The position numbers and the translations under genes are program-made. Source: JAGPUQ01 sp036961295 (GTDB taxonomy: Bacteria > Pseudomonadota > Gammaproteobacteria > Pseudomonadales > Porticoccaceae). From it: a DNA stretch of 64,000 nucleotides. Positions 24,620-33,473 of the stretch are shown here, piece after piece; the stretch's first letter is position 1; each line of letters starts with the position of its first letter. The stretch spans positions 248,001 to 312,000 of the forward strand of contig JBALVX010000001.1 in the NCBI GenBank assembly GCA_036961295.1, given 5' to 3'. The notes below the pieces were generated by a model. It saw only the letters and a program-made list of their open reading frames with translations. It did not search any database and was not told where the DNA came from.

Positions 24620-25627
24620 ATGATTCTTGAACGAGTACTTACCGGGATTACCACCACAGGCGTGCCGCATTTGGGCAATTATGTCGGCGCTATTCGCCCG
24701 GCTATTGCGGCGAGCAGGCGCACTAACGTGGAGTCGTTTTATTTTTTGGCCGACTACCACGCCTTGATTAAAAGCCACGACCCGGAATTGGTGCATCGCT
24801 CTACGCTAGAAATTGCCGCTACCTGGTTAGCGCTGGGGCTGGATGTGGAGCACGCCTGTTTTTATAGGCAGTCGGACATTCCTGAAATCCCCGAGCTGAC
24901 CTGGCTACTGACCTGCATGACCGCCAAGGGCCTGATGAATCGCGCCCACGCTTACAAAGCCGTGGTGCATGAAAACGAGCAGGCGGGTGAAGATCCGGAT
25001 TTTGGTATTAATATGGGTTTGTTTGCTTATCCGATATTAATGGCGGCAGATATCCTGATGTTTAACGGCCACAAAATTCCGGTGGGTCGCGATCAAATCC
25101 AGCACATTGAAATGGCGCGGGATATTGCCCAGCGTTTTAATCACCACTACGGCGATCACTTTGTATTACCCGAGGCGCTGCTGGACGATAACGTTGCCGT
25201 CTTGCAGGGTTTGGATGGCCGCAAGATGAGTAAAAGTTACGGCAACACCATCCCGCTATTTTTGCCGGAAAAAAAGCTTAAAAAAAGCATTAATAAAATC
25301 CAGACCAATTTGCTGGAACCCGGTGAACCAAAAGAGCCGGATACATCAACGGTGTTTCAGATTTGGCAGGCCTTTGCCACACCGGAGCAGACGGCGGAAA
25401 TGCGTAAAGAATACGCTAAGGGCATTGCCTGGGGCGAAGCAAAAAAACGCTTGTTTGAACTGGTCAATACCGAATTGGCAGAAGCACGAGAACGCTATAA
25501 CACGCTGCTGGAAACTCCGGAAGAAATAGAAACTATTTTGCAGGCCGGTGCAGAAAAAGCGCGCACCATTAGCTGCCCGTTGATTGCCGAGTTGCGCGAG
25601 GCGGTAGGGATTCGGCCTTTAAAGTAA
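24620..25627 (+). CDS. trpS: Tryptophanyl-tRNA synthetase
   Basis: A 335-residue class I aminoacyl-tRNA synthetase charging tRNA-Trp. The HIGH-type motif appears as PHLGNYVGA (about residues 16-24) and the KMSKS loop as GRKMSKSYGN (about 195-204). VGRDQIQHIEMARDIA is a typical tryptophan/ATP-site segment. The length matches the bacterial norm. It is followed by an epimerase gene, with a short direct repeat between them. Confidence 0.94.
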   Translation: MILERVLTGITTTGVPHLGNYVGAIRPAIAASRRTNVESFYFLADYHALIKSHDPELVHRSTLEIAATWLALGLDVEHACFYRQSDIPEIPELTWLLTCMTAKGLMNRAHAYKAVVHENEQAGEDPDFGINMGLFAYPILMAADILMFNGHKIPVGRDQIQHIEMARDIAQRFNHHYGDHFVLPEALLDDNVAVLQGLDGRKMSKSYGNTIPLFLPEKKLKKSINKIQTNLLEPGEPKEPDTSTVFQIWQAFATPEQTAEMRKEYAKGIAWGEAKKRLFELVNTELAEARERYNTLLETPEEIETILQAGAEKARTISCPLIAELREAVGIRPLK

Positions 25628-25663
25628 GACCGGTGATAGACCAGAAGCGTCGATAAAATATAT

Positions 25664-25695
25664 TAACTCTAAGTGTAAAATAACTAAGCGTAAAA
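25664..25695 (+). repeat. Two copies of a 15-17-nt repeat
   Basis: TAACTCTAAGTGTAAAA (25664-25680) and TAACTAAGCGTAAAA (25681-25695), directly upstream of the epimerase start at 25702. Confidence 0.55.
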
Positions 25696-25701
25696 CGACT
25701 T

Positions 25702-26613
25702 ATGAATGTTGCGATCACTGGGGCTAATGGCTTTGTTGGGCAGGCGTTAGTTTGCTATCTACAGCAACACAAGCTCAATGTTACTCCGATCACCAGGACC
25801 CCCTGTGTGATTGATGGGAAGCCCAGCACCACTATTTCGGATTTTAAAAACCCTCAACAAACTCTCGACCTACTTCAGCAGCACGATGTTCTGGTTCACC
25901 TGGCTGCGAGAACTCATCACACCAACGAGACCGGTAGCGAGTGTTTGGCTCTGTATCGGGAAACTAATGTCGAGAATACCCTTGCCGTTGCCGAGGCAGC
26001 AGTTCGCGCTGGAATAAAACGCTTTATTTTTTTGAGTAGCATTAAAGTTAACGGCAATCAAACTTGTGGTGAGCCATTTACGGTCGATACCCCAGAAAAT
26101 CCCGAAGATGCTTACGGCCAGTCAAAATACGAAGCGGAACTGGCCTTGCAGACGTTTTGTATTGACGCGGGAATGGAACTTACGATTATTCGGCCACCGT
26201 TGATTTACGGGGAAAGGGTTAAGGGAAATTTAGCCGTACTTGAGAAGGCGATAAAATATCGTATTCCATTACCCCTTGGCAGTATTCATAATAAAAGAAA
26301 TTTATTGGCGCTGCCGAATCTGTGCGATCTTATTTATGTTTGTCTTTCGCACCCTAAGGCTTCCGGGCAAACCTTCCTGGCCGCAGATGGTCGCGCCCTG
26401 TCTACGCCACAACTGATTAAATTTATCGCTCAAGGGATAGGCCGCAAGCCAGTTCTGTTGCCGTTTCCTGTACCGGGTTTAAAGCTTATCGGTAAGCTCG
26501 GCCCGCAAGCGCAAATTGAGCGTTTGACGGGAGACCTGGAAATCGATATCGAGCATACCTGTAAGACCCTAGGCTGGGTTCCGCCGTTTTCGCCAGAGCA
26601 CATGTTTAGTTAA
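25702..26613 (+). CDS. NAD-dependent epimerase/dehydratase family protein
   Basis: A 303-residue extended SDR. ITGANGFVGQAL near the N-terminus is the Gly-rich cofactor motif, VHLAARTHH follows, and the catalytic Ser and Tyr-x3-Lys lie in FLSSIKVNG and YGQSKYEAE. Relatives act as UDP-sugar 4-epimerases or dehydratases in cell-surface polysaccharide synthesis, but no sugar genes are adjacent, so the substrate is open. The stop codon falls in the first of three tandem 14-nt repeats. Confidence 0.85.
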   Translation: MNVAITGANGFVGQALVCYLQQHKLNVTPITRTPCVIDGKPSTTISDFKNPQQTLDLLQQHDVLVHLAARTHHTNETGSECLALYRETNVENTLAVAEAAVRAGIKRFIFLSSIKVNGNQTCGEPFTVDTPENPEDAYGQSKYEAELALQTFCIDAGMELTIIRPPLIYGERVKGNLAVLEKAIKYRIPLPLGSIHNKRNLLALPNLCDLIYVCLSHPKASGQTFLAADGRALSTPQLIKFIAQGIGRKPVLLPFPVPGLKLIGKLGPQAQIERLTGDLEIDIEHTCKTLGWVPPFSPEHMFS

Positions 26614-26645
26614 GCAGGTTTAGTTAAGCAGGTTTAGTTAAGCAC
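26604..26645 (+). repeat. Three tandem copies of a 14-nt repeat overlapping a stop codon
   Basis: GTTTAGTTAAGCAG occurs at 26604-26617 and 26618-26631 identically and at 26632-26645 with one change. The first copy contains the last codons and the TAA of the epimerase gene; the copies duplicate the gene's 3' end into the spacer. Confidence 0.92.
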
Positions 26646-26659
26646 TGTCGCGATAAGTG

Positions 26660-27964
26660 CTACTTGTCCTGTAACACTTCGACCATAGCGTGGGTTAGTT
26701 GGCTTAACAGCGCTTCGCTGATAATGTAGGGCGGCATAACATACACCAGTTTTCCAAAGGGTCGAATCCAGACACCGTGATCGACAAACTGCTTTTGCAA
26801 GGCGGCGACATCCACTGCCTGTTTCATTTCCACAACGCCAATCGCACCGAGTACGCGCACATCGGCAACGCCTTCGTATTCGCGACAGGGTTCGAGTTCG
26901 CGAACTAACTGACCCTCAATACGTTGAATGGCACCTTGCCAATCTCGTTCAAGCAATAACTCAATACTCGCATTTGCGGTGGCGCAGGCCAGCGGATTAG
27001 CCATAAACGTGGGGCCGTGCATAAACACTCCGCCTTCTCCGGTGCAAATGCCAATGCTGATTTTGTCGGTACACAGGGTTGCGGCCAGGGTCATGTAACC
27101 ACCGGTTAGTGCCTTGCCGACGCACAGTATGTCAGGGCTGATATCGGCCCATTCGCAGGCGAATAGTCGCCCGGTGCGGCCAAAGCCGGTGGCGATTTCA
27201 TCGGCGATCAAGAGAACGTTGTATTGATCACAAAGGTCGCGAACCTGAACTAAAAATTCCGGCGAGTAAAAGTGCATACCGCCGGCACCTTGAACAATGG
27301 GTTCTAAAATAACCGCGGCCAGTTCATCAGCGTGTTGGCTGATCTGATGTTTAAAGTCGTCGATGTACTCGTCTTCCCAGTCCTCTCCAAACCGACAGCC
27401 AGGCCTATCGGCAAAAACTTGCTGCGGCAAAATTTTGTTGAACAGGTGGTGCATGCCAGTATCGGGGTCGCAGACCGACATAGCCGCGAAGGTGTCGCCG
27501 TGATAGCCGCCGCGCAATGACAGCAAGCGATGTTTTTGAGGCACACCCAGTGCCTGCCAGTACTGCACCGCCATTTTGATGGCGACTTCCACACTCACCG
27601 AGCCAGAATCGGAAAAAAACACCTTGTTGAGTCCGGGAGGGGTGATCTCCACCAACGTTTCCGCCAATCGGGCGGCAGGTTCGTGGATAATGCCACCGAA
27701 CATTACGTGAGCCATCTTGTCCAATTGATGCTGAACCGCCTCGTTGAGGTGAGAATGATTGTAGCCGTGGATGGCGGCCCACCAGGAAGACATGCCGTCG
27801 ATCAGTTGCTGACCGTCTTCCAAATAGAGTCTGCAGCCCCGAGCTCGGTTAATGGCATAGCTTGGAATTGGCTCCAAAGTCGAAGAGTAGGGGTGCCAGA
27901 TGTGTTGGCGGTCGATGGCATGAAGTTGGGACGCTGTCAGAGGAACCATAGGTAACTGTTTCAC
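26660..27964 (-). CDS. bioA: Adenosylmethionine-8-amino-7-oxononanoate aminotransferase
   Basis: A 434-residue class III PLP aminotransferase making 7,8-diaminopelargonate in biotin synthesis. IWHPYSS near the start binds substrate and is diagnostic for BioA; DGMSSWWAAIHGYNH, ADEIATGFGRTG and VGKALTGGYMTLA with the PLP Lys are all present. It is encoded alone on the minus strand, convergent to the epimerase and divergent from the DUF547 gene; other bio genes are not in the window. Confidence 0.95.
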   Translation of the reverse strand: MKQLPMVPLTASQLHAIDRQHIWHPYSSTLEPIPSYAINRARGCRLYLEDGQQLIDGMSSWWAAIHGYNHSHLNEAVQHQLDKMAHVMFGGIIHEPAARLAETLVEITPPGLNKVFFSDSGSVSVEVAIKMAVQYWQALGVPQKHRLLSLRGGYHGDTFAAMSVCDPDTGMHHLFNKILPQQVFADRPGCRFGEDWEDEYIDDFKHQISQHADELAAVILEPIVQGAGGMHFYSPEFLVQVRDLCDQYNVLLIADEIATGFGRTGRLFACEWADISPDILCVGKALTGGYMTLAATLCTDKISIGICTGEGGVFMHGPTFMANPLACATANASIELLLERDWQGAIQRIEGQLVRELEPCREYEGVADVRVLGAIGVVEMKQAVDVAALQKQFVDHGVWIRPFGKLVYVMPPYIISEALLSQLTHAMVEVLQDK

Positions 27965-28070
27965 AAAAAAAGGTTTTCGGATTGTATGCCAGTTACAATG
28001 GTGTTATCAAAGCTACCGTGATCGATATTCACGAATAACGTTCAGCGTTAGCCAACGCAGGAAGGTCAAT

Positions 28071-28907
28071 ATGAGAGTACAGACAAGCATGACAGTACAG
28101 AAAAGCTTAATTGGACTGGTGTTGGGTTTATTGCTGAGCCCCGCGTTATTAGCGGCCCCTAGTGCCGAGTATTGGCGTTACTGGGATACCAGCAGCGAGG
28201 GCAACTATCGCACGATTGATCACAGCGCCTGGAGTTCAATCCTGAGCCGCTATGTAGTCACCCAGCACACTTCCGGTATTAACCGCTTTCGCTACGGCGA
28301 TGTTAGTAAGGATGATCGCAAACGCTTGCAGTCTTATATCGATGCCATGGCGGCTGTCGATCCGCGTACCTATCGGAAGCTCGAACAAAAAGCCTATTGG
28401 ATGAATTTTTACAACGCGCTGGTGGTGAATCTGGTCGTGCAGCATTACCCCATCAAGAGCGTGCAGGACATCAAGGGTAAGGGCTTCTCCAAAGGGCCGT
28501 GGGATACGCCGCTGGTGACCGTTGCTCAGCAGGAATTGTCGCTAAATGATATCGAGCACCGCATTCTTAGGCCGATTTGGAAAGACCATAAAATTCACTT
28601 TGGTCTGGCCTGTGCGAGTCTGGGCTGCCCCAGCTTACAGGCCCAGGCCTTTACTGCGCAGAACCACGCCAAATTGTTGAAGAAAACCGGCCAGGAGTTT
28701 GTTAACCACGACCGCGGCGTTTCCCTGAGCAAAGGCAAGCTCGAAGCCTCTAGTATTTTCGACTGGTACCAGAAGGATTTCGCTAAAAGCGAGAAGAGCC
28801 TGCTGAAGGTCTTCGCCCATTACTCCGATGATCGCCAGGCCCTGTACCTGCTCGGGTTTAGTGGTGACATAAAATTCCGACACGACTGGGCACTTAACGG
28901 TCCTTAA
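28071..28907 (+). CDS. DUF547 exported protein
   Basis: A 278-residue protein with a signal peptide (hydrophobic core about residues 12-27, probable cleavage after LAA) and a DUF547 domain: KAYWMNFYNALVVNLV, GPWDTPLV, ALNDIEH-like LSLNDIEHRILRP, and HFGLACASLGCPSL with a Cys-rich turn. DUF547 proteins have no settled biochemical role. GAAGG precedes the ATG. It is followed by a strong terminator and does not seem to belong to an operon. Confidence 0.85.
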   Translation: MRVQTSMTVQKSLIGLVLGLLLSPALLAAPSAEYWRYWDTSSEGNYRTIDHSAWSSILSRYVVTQHTSGINRFRYGDVSKDDRKRLQSYIDAMAAVDPRTYRKLEQKAYWMNFYNALVVNLVVQHYPIKSVQDIKGKGFSKGPWDTPLVTVAQQELSLNDIEHRILRPIWKDHKIHFGLACASLGCPSLQAQAFTAQNHAKLLKKTGQEFVNHDRGVSLSKGKLEASSIFDWYQKDFAKSEKSLLKVFAHYSDDRQALYLLGFSGDIKFRHDWALNGP

Positions 28908-28976
28908 ATAGAAAACTCCCTAACGGGCTTGCCTGCGTCACCGATCTCGACGCAGAATTTAAGCCCTACTTTGTAG

Positions 28977-29000
28977 AGCGCCGTTTAGGCGCTTTTTTTT
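28977..29000 (+). terminator. Intrinsic terminator after the DUF547 gene
   Basis: AGCGCC (28977-28982), a GTTTA loop, GGCGCT (28988-28993) and T residues to 29000. Confidence 0.85.
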
Positions 29001-29121
29001 GCGCCAAAATAAGTAGGCGATACCAGGGTCTTGGTTCCATGTGGTGTGTGGCTGGGTAAGTGGTAAAATAACCGGCTGTTACCCCTGGTCGTTATTCGAA
29101 TACCACGCGAGCTATCCCCCT

Positions 29122-30045
29122 ATGCCAGAATTAGAGCTGTCAGACCCAGAACTATCTATCCCCGGTGTTGCTCAACACATCCCTCCCGAAATTCGTGGTC
29201 GCGAGCGACTGGAGCTCAACAAGCTGCAAAAACGCCTGCGTCGTCACGTGGGTAAGGCTATTGCCGAATACAACATGATCGAAGCCGGCGACAAGGTGAT
29301 GGTGTGCCTGTCCGGCGGTAAAGACTCCTACGGTATGCTCGAAATTTTGCTCAATTTGCAGCGCACCGCGCCCATTGATTTTGAAATTGTAGCGGTCAAT
29401 ATGGACCAAAAACAGCCGGGCTTTCCCGAGCACGTGCTGCCGCAATACCTCACTGACCTGGGGGTGCCGTTTCATATTATCGAGAAAGACACCTACAGCG
29501 TAGTTACCGAACTGGTGCCGGAAAATAAAACCTATTGCGGTTTGTGTTCGCGGCTGCGGCGGGGCACTTTGTACGGTTTTTCCGAAGAGATTGGCGCGAC
29601 CAAAATTGCGCTGGGCCATCACCGCGACGATATTATCGAAACGCTATTTTTGAATATGTTTTTCGGTGGCAAGCTCAAAGCCATGCCACCAAAATTACTT
29701 AGCGATGACGGCAGAAATATGATTATTCGCCCGATGGCGTTTTGTCGCGAGGACGATCTTGCCCGCTTTGCGGAAGCCAAACAGTTTCCTATTATTCCCT
29801 GCAACCTGTGTGGCTCCCAGGACGGCCTGCAACGGCAGGTGGTCAAGGATATGCTGCAACAGTGGGAGCTTAGCCACCCTGGGCGATTAGAGACTATATT
29901 TACCTCGATCTGTAATGTCTCGCCTTCTCAGCTGGCGGATACTAATTTGTTCGATTTTACCGGTCTGCAACTGGATCGTTCGTCGCCCCAGCCAAAATAT
30001 GAATTTAAGAAGCCTGAGCGAATAGACGCTGTTAATCTGAGTTAA
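29122..30045 (+). CDS. ttcA: tRNA 2-thiocytidine(32) synthetase TtcA
   Basis: TtcA thiolates cytidine 32 of certain tRNAs using an iron-sulfur cluster. The PP-loop CLSGGKDSYGML binds ATP, and the CxxC pair CGLCS and the CNLCGSQ motif provide cluster ligands. Read from the ATG at 29122 it has 307 residues, close to the family length; an in-frame start at 29041 would add 27 residues unlike the family. It is a single gene preceded by a terminator. Confidence 0.92.
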   Translation: MPELELSDPELSIPGVAQHIPPEIRGRERLELNKLQKRLRRHVGKAIAEYNMIEAGDKVMVCLSGGKDSYGMLEILLNLQRTAPIDFEIVAVNMDQKQPGFPEHVLPQYLTDLGVPFHIIEKDTYSVVTELVPENKTYCGLCSRLRRGTLYGFSEEIGATKIALGHHRDDIIETLFLNMFFGGKLKAMPPKLLSDDGRNMIIRPMAFCREDDLARFAEAKQFPIIPCNLCGSQDGLQRQVVKDMLQQWELSHPGRLETIFTSICNVSPSQLADTNLFDFTGLQLDRSSPQPKYEFKKPERIDAVNLS

Positions 30046-30112
30046 AGGTTTGTAGTAGGTGCGCTTCGGTCAGGACTTAGGGCTTATGGTTTAGAACTAT
30101 TGAGGATACGTT

Positions 30113-31465
30113 ATGGAAAGTGTTGAAGAACTGTCAAATCGCACCCCCTGCATGGGTGAGGAGCAAGTTGATCCTACCGTAATAGCGGGGATCAATCTTG
30201 ATCGCGCCCTGCCATATTTAAACCATTTGCAGCCAGGCCTGGTTGAAACCTTACGCCAGCCAAAGCGCACAATAACCGTTAGTTTCCCGGTGGAAATGGA
30301 TGATGGTTCGGTGCAGGTGTTTCGCGGCTATCGAGTAGTGCACAACCGTACCATTGGACCGGGCAAAGGTGGGCTGCGCTTCCATCCCGACCTTAATCTT
30401 GCCGAGGTTTGTTTGCTGGCCTCCTTGATGACCTGGAAGTGCGCACTGTCCGACGTGCCTTTTGGCGGCGCAAAAGGCGGAGTGGTCTGCGACCCCAAAA
30501 ATTTGTCTCAAAGAGAGTTGCGGCGAGTTACCCGGCGTTTTATCAGCGAGCTGGGTGACAACATTGGGCCGCACACAGATATTCCCGCCCCCGATCTTTA
30601 TACCAATGCGCAAACCATGGCCTGGGTTTACGACACCTACGATGTAATGCATTCCGGCAACAATAATCGAGCGGTGGTTACTGGCAAACCCTTGTCACTA
30701 GGTGGTTCTGCCGGGCGTGCGGAAGCTACTGGTCTGGGTTGCTTCCACGCGACGGAACGCCTGGTAGAAAATTCCCAGATTGAAGGGTTGAGTACACTCA
30801 AGGACGCGACGGTGGTGATTCAGGGCTTCGGTAATGTCGGTGCTGTTGCCGCGCATAAATTTGCCGAGGCCGGAGCCACTGTGATTGCCCTGAGTGATTC
30901 CCAGGGCGGCATTGTTAACGAGGCGGGCATTGATCTCGATGCCGCTGTCGAACACAAGCGCGAGCACGGTACTTTAGTGGGGCTACCGGGTACTTTGAGC
31001 TTAACCAATGCGGCCTTGTTGGAATTGGAGTGCGATGTGCTGGTGCCGGCAGCGATGGGCGCACAGATCTGTAATCACAACGCCGCTAATATCCGCGCCA
31101 AACTGGTAGTAGAAGCGGCCAACGGCCCGGTCACGCCAGCGGCAGACCGAATACTGGGTGAGCGCGGTATTATCGTTTTGCCCGATATCGTCGCCAACGC
31201 CGGTGGCGTTATCGTCAGCTATTTTGAATGGCTACAGAATCTTGAAAACCAGAGCTGGGAACTGGACGAAATTAATAGCAAGTTGCTGAAAAAAATCTAT
31301 CGTGCCGTCGATGTTGTGATTGAGCGCTGGCAAGTTTTGCAGGCGGAGGCTCCTGCCGAGTCAGAAGAGCTGCCGGATTTCCCGCTCAATTTACGCACTG
31401 CCGCATTGGTGATTGCTGTAGAGCGGTTGGCCGGGGTAGTTGAACAGCGAGGGATTTGGCCTTAA
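30113..31465 (+). CDS. Glu/Leu/Phe/Val dehydrogenase
   Basis: A 450-residue amino acid dehydrogenase that interconverts an L-amino acid and its 2-oxo acid with NAD(P). GPGKGGLRFHPDLN and MTWKCALSDVPFGGAKGG carry the substrate-binding and catalytic Lys residues; the Rossmann motif GFGNVG follows at about residue 241. The size and the last motifs fit hexameric glutamate dehydrogenases, but leucine or valine cannot be excluded from sequence alone. Its stop codon overlaps the ATG of the ABC-F gene by 1 nt (TAATG). Confidence 0.88.
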   Translation: MESVEELSNRTPCMGEEQVDPTVIAGINLDRALPYLNHLQPGLVETLRQPKRTITVSFPVEMDDGSVQVFRGYRVVHNRTIGPGKGGLRFHPDLNLAEVCLLASLMTWKCALSDVPFGGAKGGVVCDPKNLSQRELRRVTRRFISELGDNIGPHTDIPAPDLYTNAQTMAWVYDTYDVMHSGNNNRAVVTGKPLSLGGSAGRAEATGLGCFHATERLVENSQIEGLSTLKDATVVIQGFGNVGAVAAHKFAEAGATVIALSDSQGGIVNEAGIDLDAAVEHKREHGTLVGLPGTLSLTNAALLELECDVLVPAAMGAQICNHNAANIRAKLVVEAANGPVTPAADRILGERGIIVLPDIVANAGGVIVSYFEWLQNLENQSWELDEINSKLLKKIYRAVDVVIERWQVLQAEAPAESEELPDFPLNLRTAALVIAVERLAGVVEQRGIWP

Positions 31466-33387
31466 TGATTACGGTGCAAAACCTGCAGCTGATTCGCGGC
31501 ACTAAGTGTTTATTGCGCGATGCTAATTTGCGCGTCCACGATGGTCAAAAATTCGGCCTGGTGGGGGCTAACGGCTCGGGGAAAACCTCATTATTTGCCT
31601 TGCTGAAAGGTGAAATACATGCGGATGCCGGAGATGTTAATTTTCCGGCCGATTGGCGCATTTCCAGCGTCGATCAGGAAACCCCGAGCATTGCCCGCAG
31701 TGTTGTCGATTACACCATTGATGGGGATGTCGAATACCGCAATCTTGAGCTGGAAAAACACGCGGCTGAACAGGCTGGCGGCGATACCCTGGCCCACTGG
31801 CACCACTGCTACGAAGCCATCGATGGTTATTCCACGCTAGCTCGTGCGGCACAATTACTTGCGGGTTTAGGTTTTGATCACGATGCGCAGTTAAAACCGG
31901 TATCGAGTTTTTCCGGTGGCTGGCGAATGCGGGTCAACCTCGCGCGCGCATTACTCAAACCCTCTGATTTGTTGTTGCTCGATGAGCCGACCAATCATTT
32001 GGATCTTGAGGCCGTGGTTTGGTTGGAGCGTTGGTTAAAGCGTTATGCGGGCACTTTGATTGTGATTTCTCACGACCGGGAATTCCTCGACAACCTGGTC
32101 GATGGCATTGTGCACTTTAATGGCGAAAGCCTGGATAGTTACGCAGGTAATTATTCCAGCTTCGAACGCCAGCGCGGTGAACGCCTAATGTTGCAGCAGT
32201 CGGTTTTCGAAAAGCAGCAACGCCAGCGCGCACATTTACAGAGTTTTGTGGATCGTTTCCGCGCTAAGGCTACTAAGGCGCGACAGGCACAAAGTCGTGT
32301 TAAAGCGCTGGAGAAACTTCAAGCGGTTGCGCCGATTTATGCGGCTAGTGGCTTTGATTTTAAATTCTTTGAACCTGAAGAACTCTGTTCACCATTACTC
32401 AGCTTTGACAAGGTGCAGGCGGGTTATGGCGATACCACCATACTCAAACACATCCATTTAAATTTATTGCCGGGCTCTCGTATTGCCTTGTTGGGGCGCA
32501 ACGGCGCGGGTAAATCTACCCTGGTGAAATTACTCGCCGGTGTGCTCGCGCCATTACGCGGGGAGATTGCCCGTGGATCCCAGTTGAAAGTAGGGTATTT
32601 CGATCAGCAGCAACTCGATGCCCTGGATTTAAACGCCAGCCCTTTGCTGCATTTACAGCGTTTGGCAGAAAATGTTCGAGAGCAAGAATTACGCAACTTT
32701 CTCGGTGGCTTTGGCTTTCGGGGTGATGCGGTACTCGCTCCCGTTGGCCCCTTGTCTGGCGGTGAAAAAACTCGTCTTGCCCTGGCTCTGCTGGTTTGGC
32801 AGCGGCCCAATCTACTGCTGTTGGATGAGCCAACTAACCATCTCGATGTGGATATGCGAGAAGCCCTGATCGTCGCCTTGCAGGACTTTCCGGGGGCGGT
32901 AGTGGTGGTTTCCCATGACCGCCACCTATTACATACAGTGGTCGATGATTTGTATTTGGTGGCGAATGGTGAGGTCTTACCTTTCGATGGTGACCTGGAC
33001 GACTATCAGCGCTTGCAATCGAAGCAGTCCTCGAAGCCTGGCGAAGCCGGTTTAAGTGTCGTGTCGACGACAGATGGAGGTGCTGGTGCTAATGCTAAAA
33101 GCCCCGATCGACAAACACAAAAGCGTATAGAGGCAGAATTCCGACGTAAAACAGCGCCGCAGCGTAAACAGCTAGCGGGTATTGAAACTAAAATGACGAC
33201 GCTACAGGCTGAGCTAAAAGTATTGGCAGAGCAGCTTGCCGACCCAGAACTTTACACGGCCAGGCCGGCTACGGAGTTGGGTGGTTTAATGAAAAAGCAG
33301 GGCGAGTGTAAAAATAAATTAGAGTTGCTGGAGGAAGAGTGGCTGCTGCTTCAGGATGAACTGGAGCAGCAAGCCTGTTTATCTTAA
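31465..33387 (+). CDS. yheS: ABC-F family ATPase, YheS-like
   Basis: A 640-residue ABC-F protein: two ATP-binding cassettes on one chain without membrane segments. Walker A motifs are GANGSGKTS and GRNGAGKST, signature motifs FSGGW and LSGGE, and DEPTNHLD occurs twice. The interdomain linker (about 240-300) is Gln/Arg-rich and a C-terminal coiled coil (about 560-640) follows. ABC-F proteins act on ribosomes; YheS is one of four in E. coli. The ATG at 31465 overlaps the previous stop; an upstream TTG is less likely. Confidence 0.87.
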   Translation: MITVQNLQLIRGTKCLLRDANLRVHDGQKFGLVGANGSGKTSLFALLKGEIHADAGDVNFPADWRISSVDQETPSIARSVVDYTIDGDVEYRNLELEKHAAEQAGGDTLAHWHHCYEAIDGYSTLARAAQLLAGLGFDHDAQLKPVSSFSGGWRMRVNLARALLKPSDLLLLDEPTNHLDLEAVVWLERWLKRYAGTLIVISHDREFLDNLVDGIVHFNGESLDSYAGNYSSFERQRGERLMLQQSVFEKQQRQRAHLQSFVDRFRAKATKARQAQSRVKALEKLQAVAPIYAASGFDFKFFEPEELCSPLLSFDKVQAGYGDTTILKHIHLNLLPGSRIALLGRNGAGKSTLVKLLAGVLAPLRGEIARGSQLKVGYFDQQQLDALDLNASPLLHLQRLAENVREQELRNFLGGFGFRGDAVLAPVGPLSGGEKTRLALALLVWQRPNLLLLDEPTNHLDVDMREALIVALQDFPGAVVVVSHDRHLLHTVVDDLYLVANGEVLPFDGDLDDYQRLQSKQSSKPGEAGLSVVSTTDGGAGANAKSPDRQTQKRIEAEFRRKTAPQRKQLAGIETKMTTLQAELKVLAEQLADPELYTARPATELGGLMKKQGECKNKLELLEEEWLLLQDELEQQACLS

Positions 33388-33397
33388 AAGCTTTTCT

Positions 33398-33445
33398 AAT
33401 AAGTCTTTGAATAAGCTCTCGAATAAGCCCTCAAATAAGGTAAGA
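33398..33445 (+). repeat. Four tandem copies of a 12-nt repeat
   Basis: AATAAGTCTTTG, AATAAGCTCTCG, AATAAGCCCTCA and AATAAGGTAAGA at 33398, 33410, 33422 and 33434. Each has a TAA at the same phase as the stop codon of the ABC-F gene 15 nt upstream of the first. Confidence 0.85.
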
Positions 33446-33473
33446 CGTGAGCTTATAAGGAATTTATTAAACT

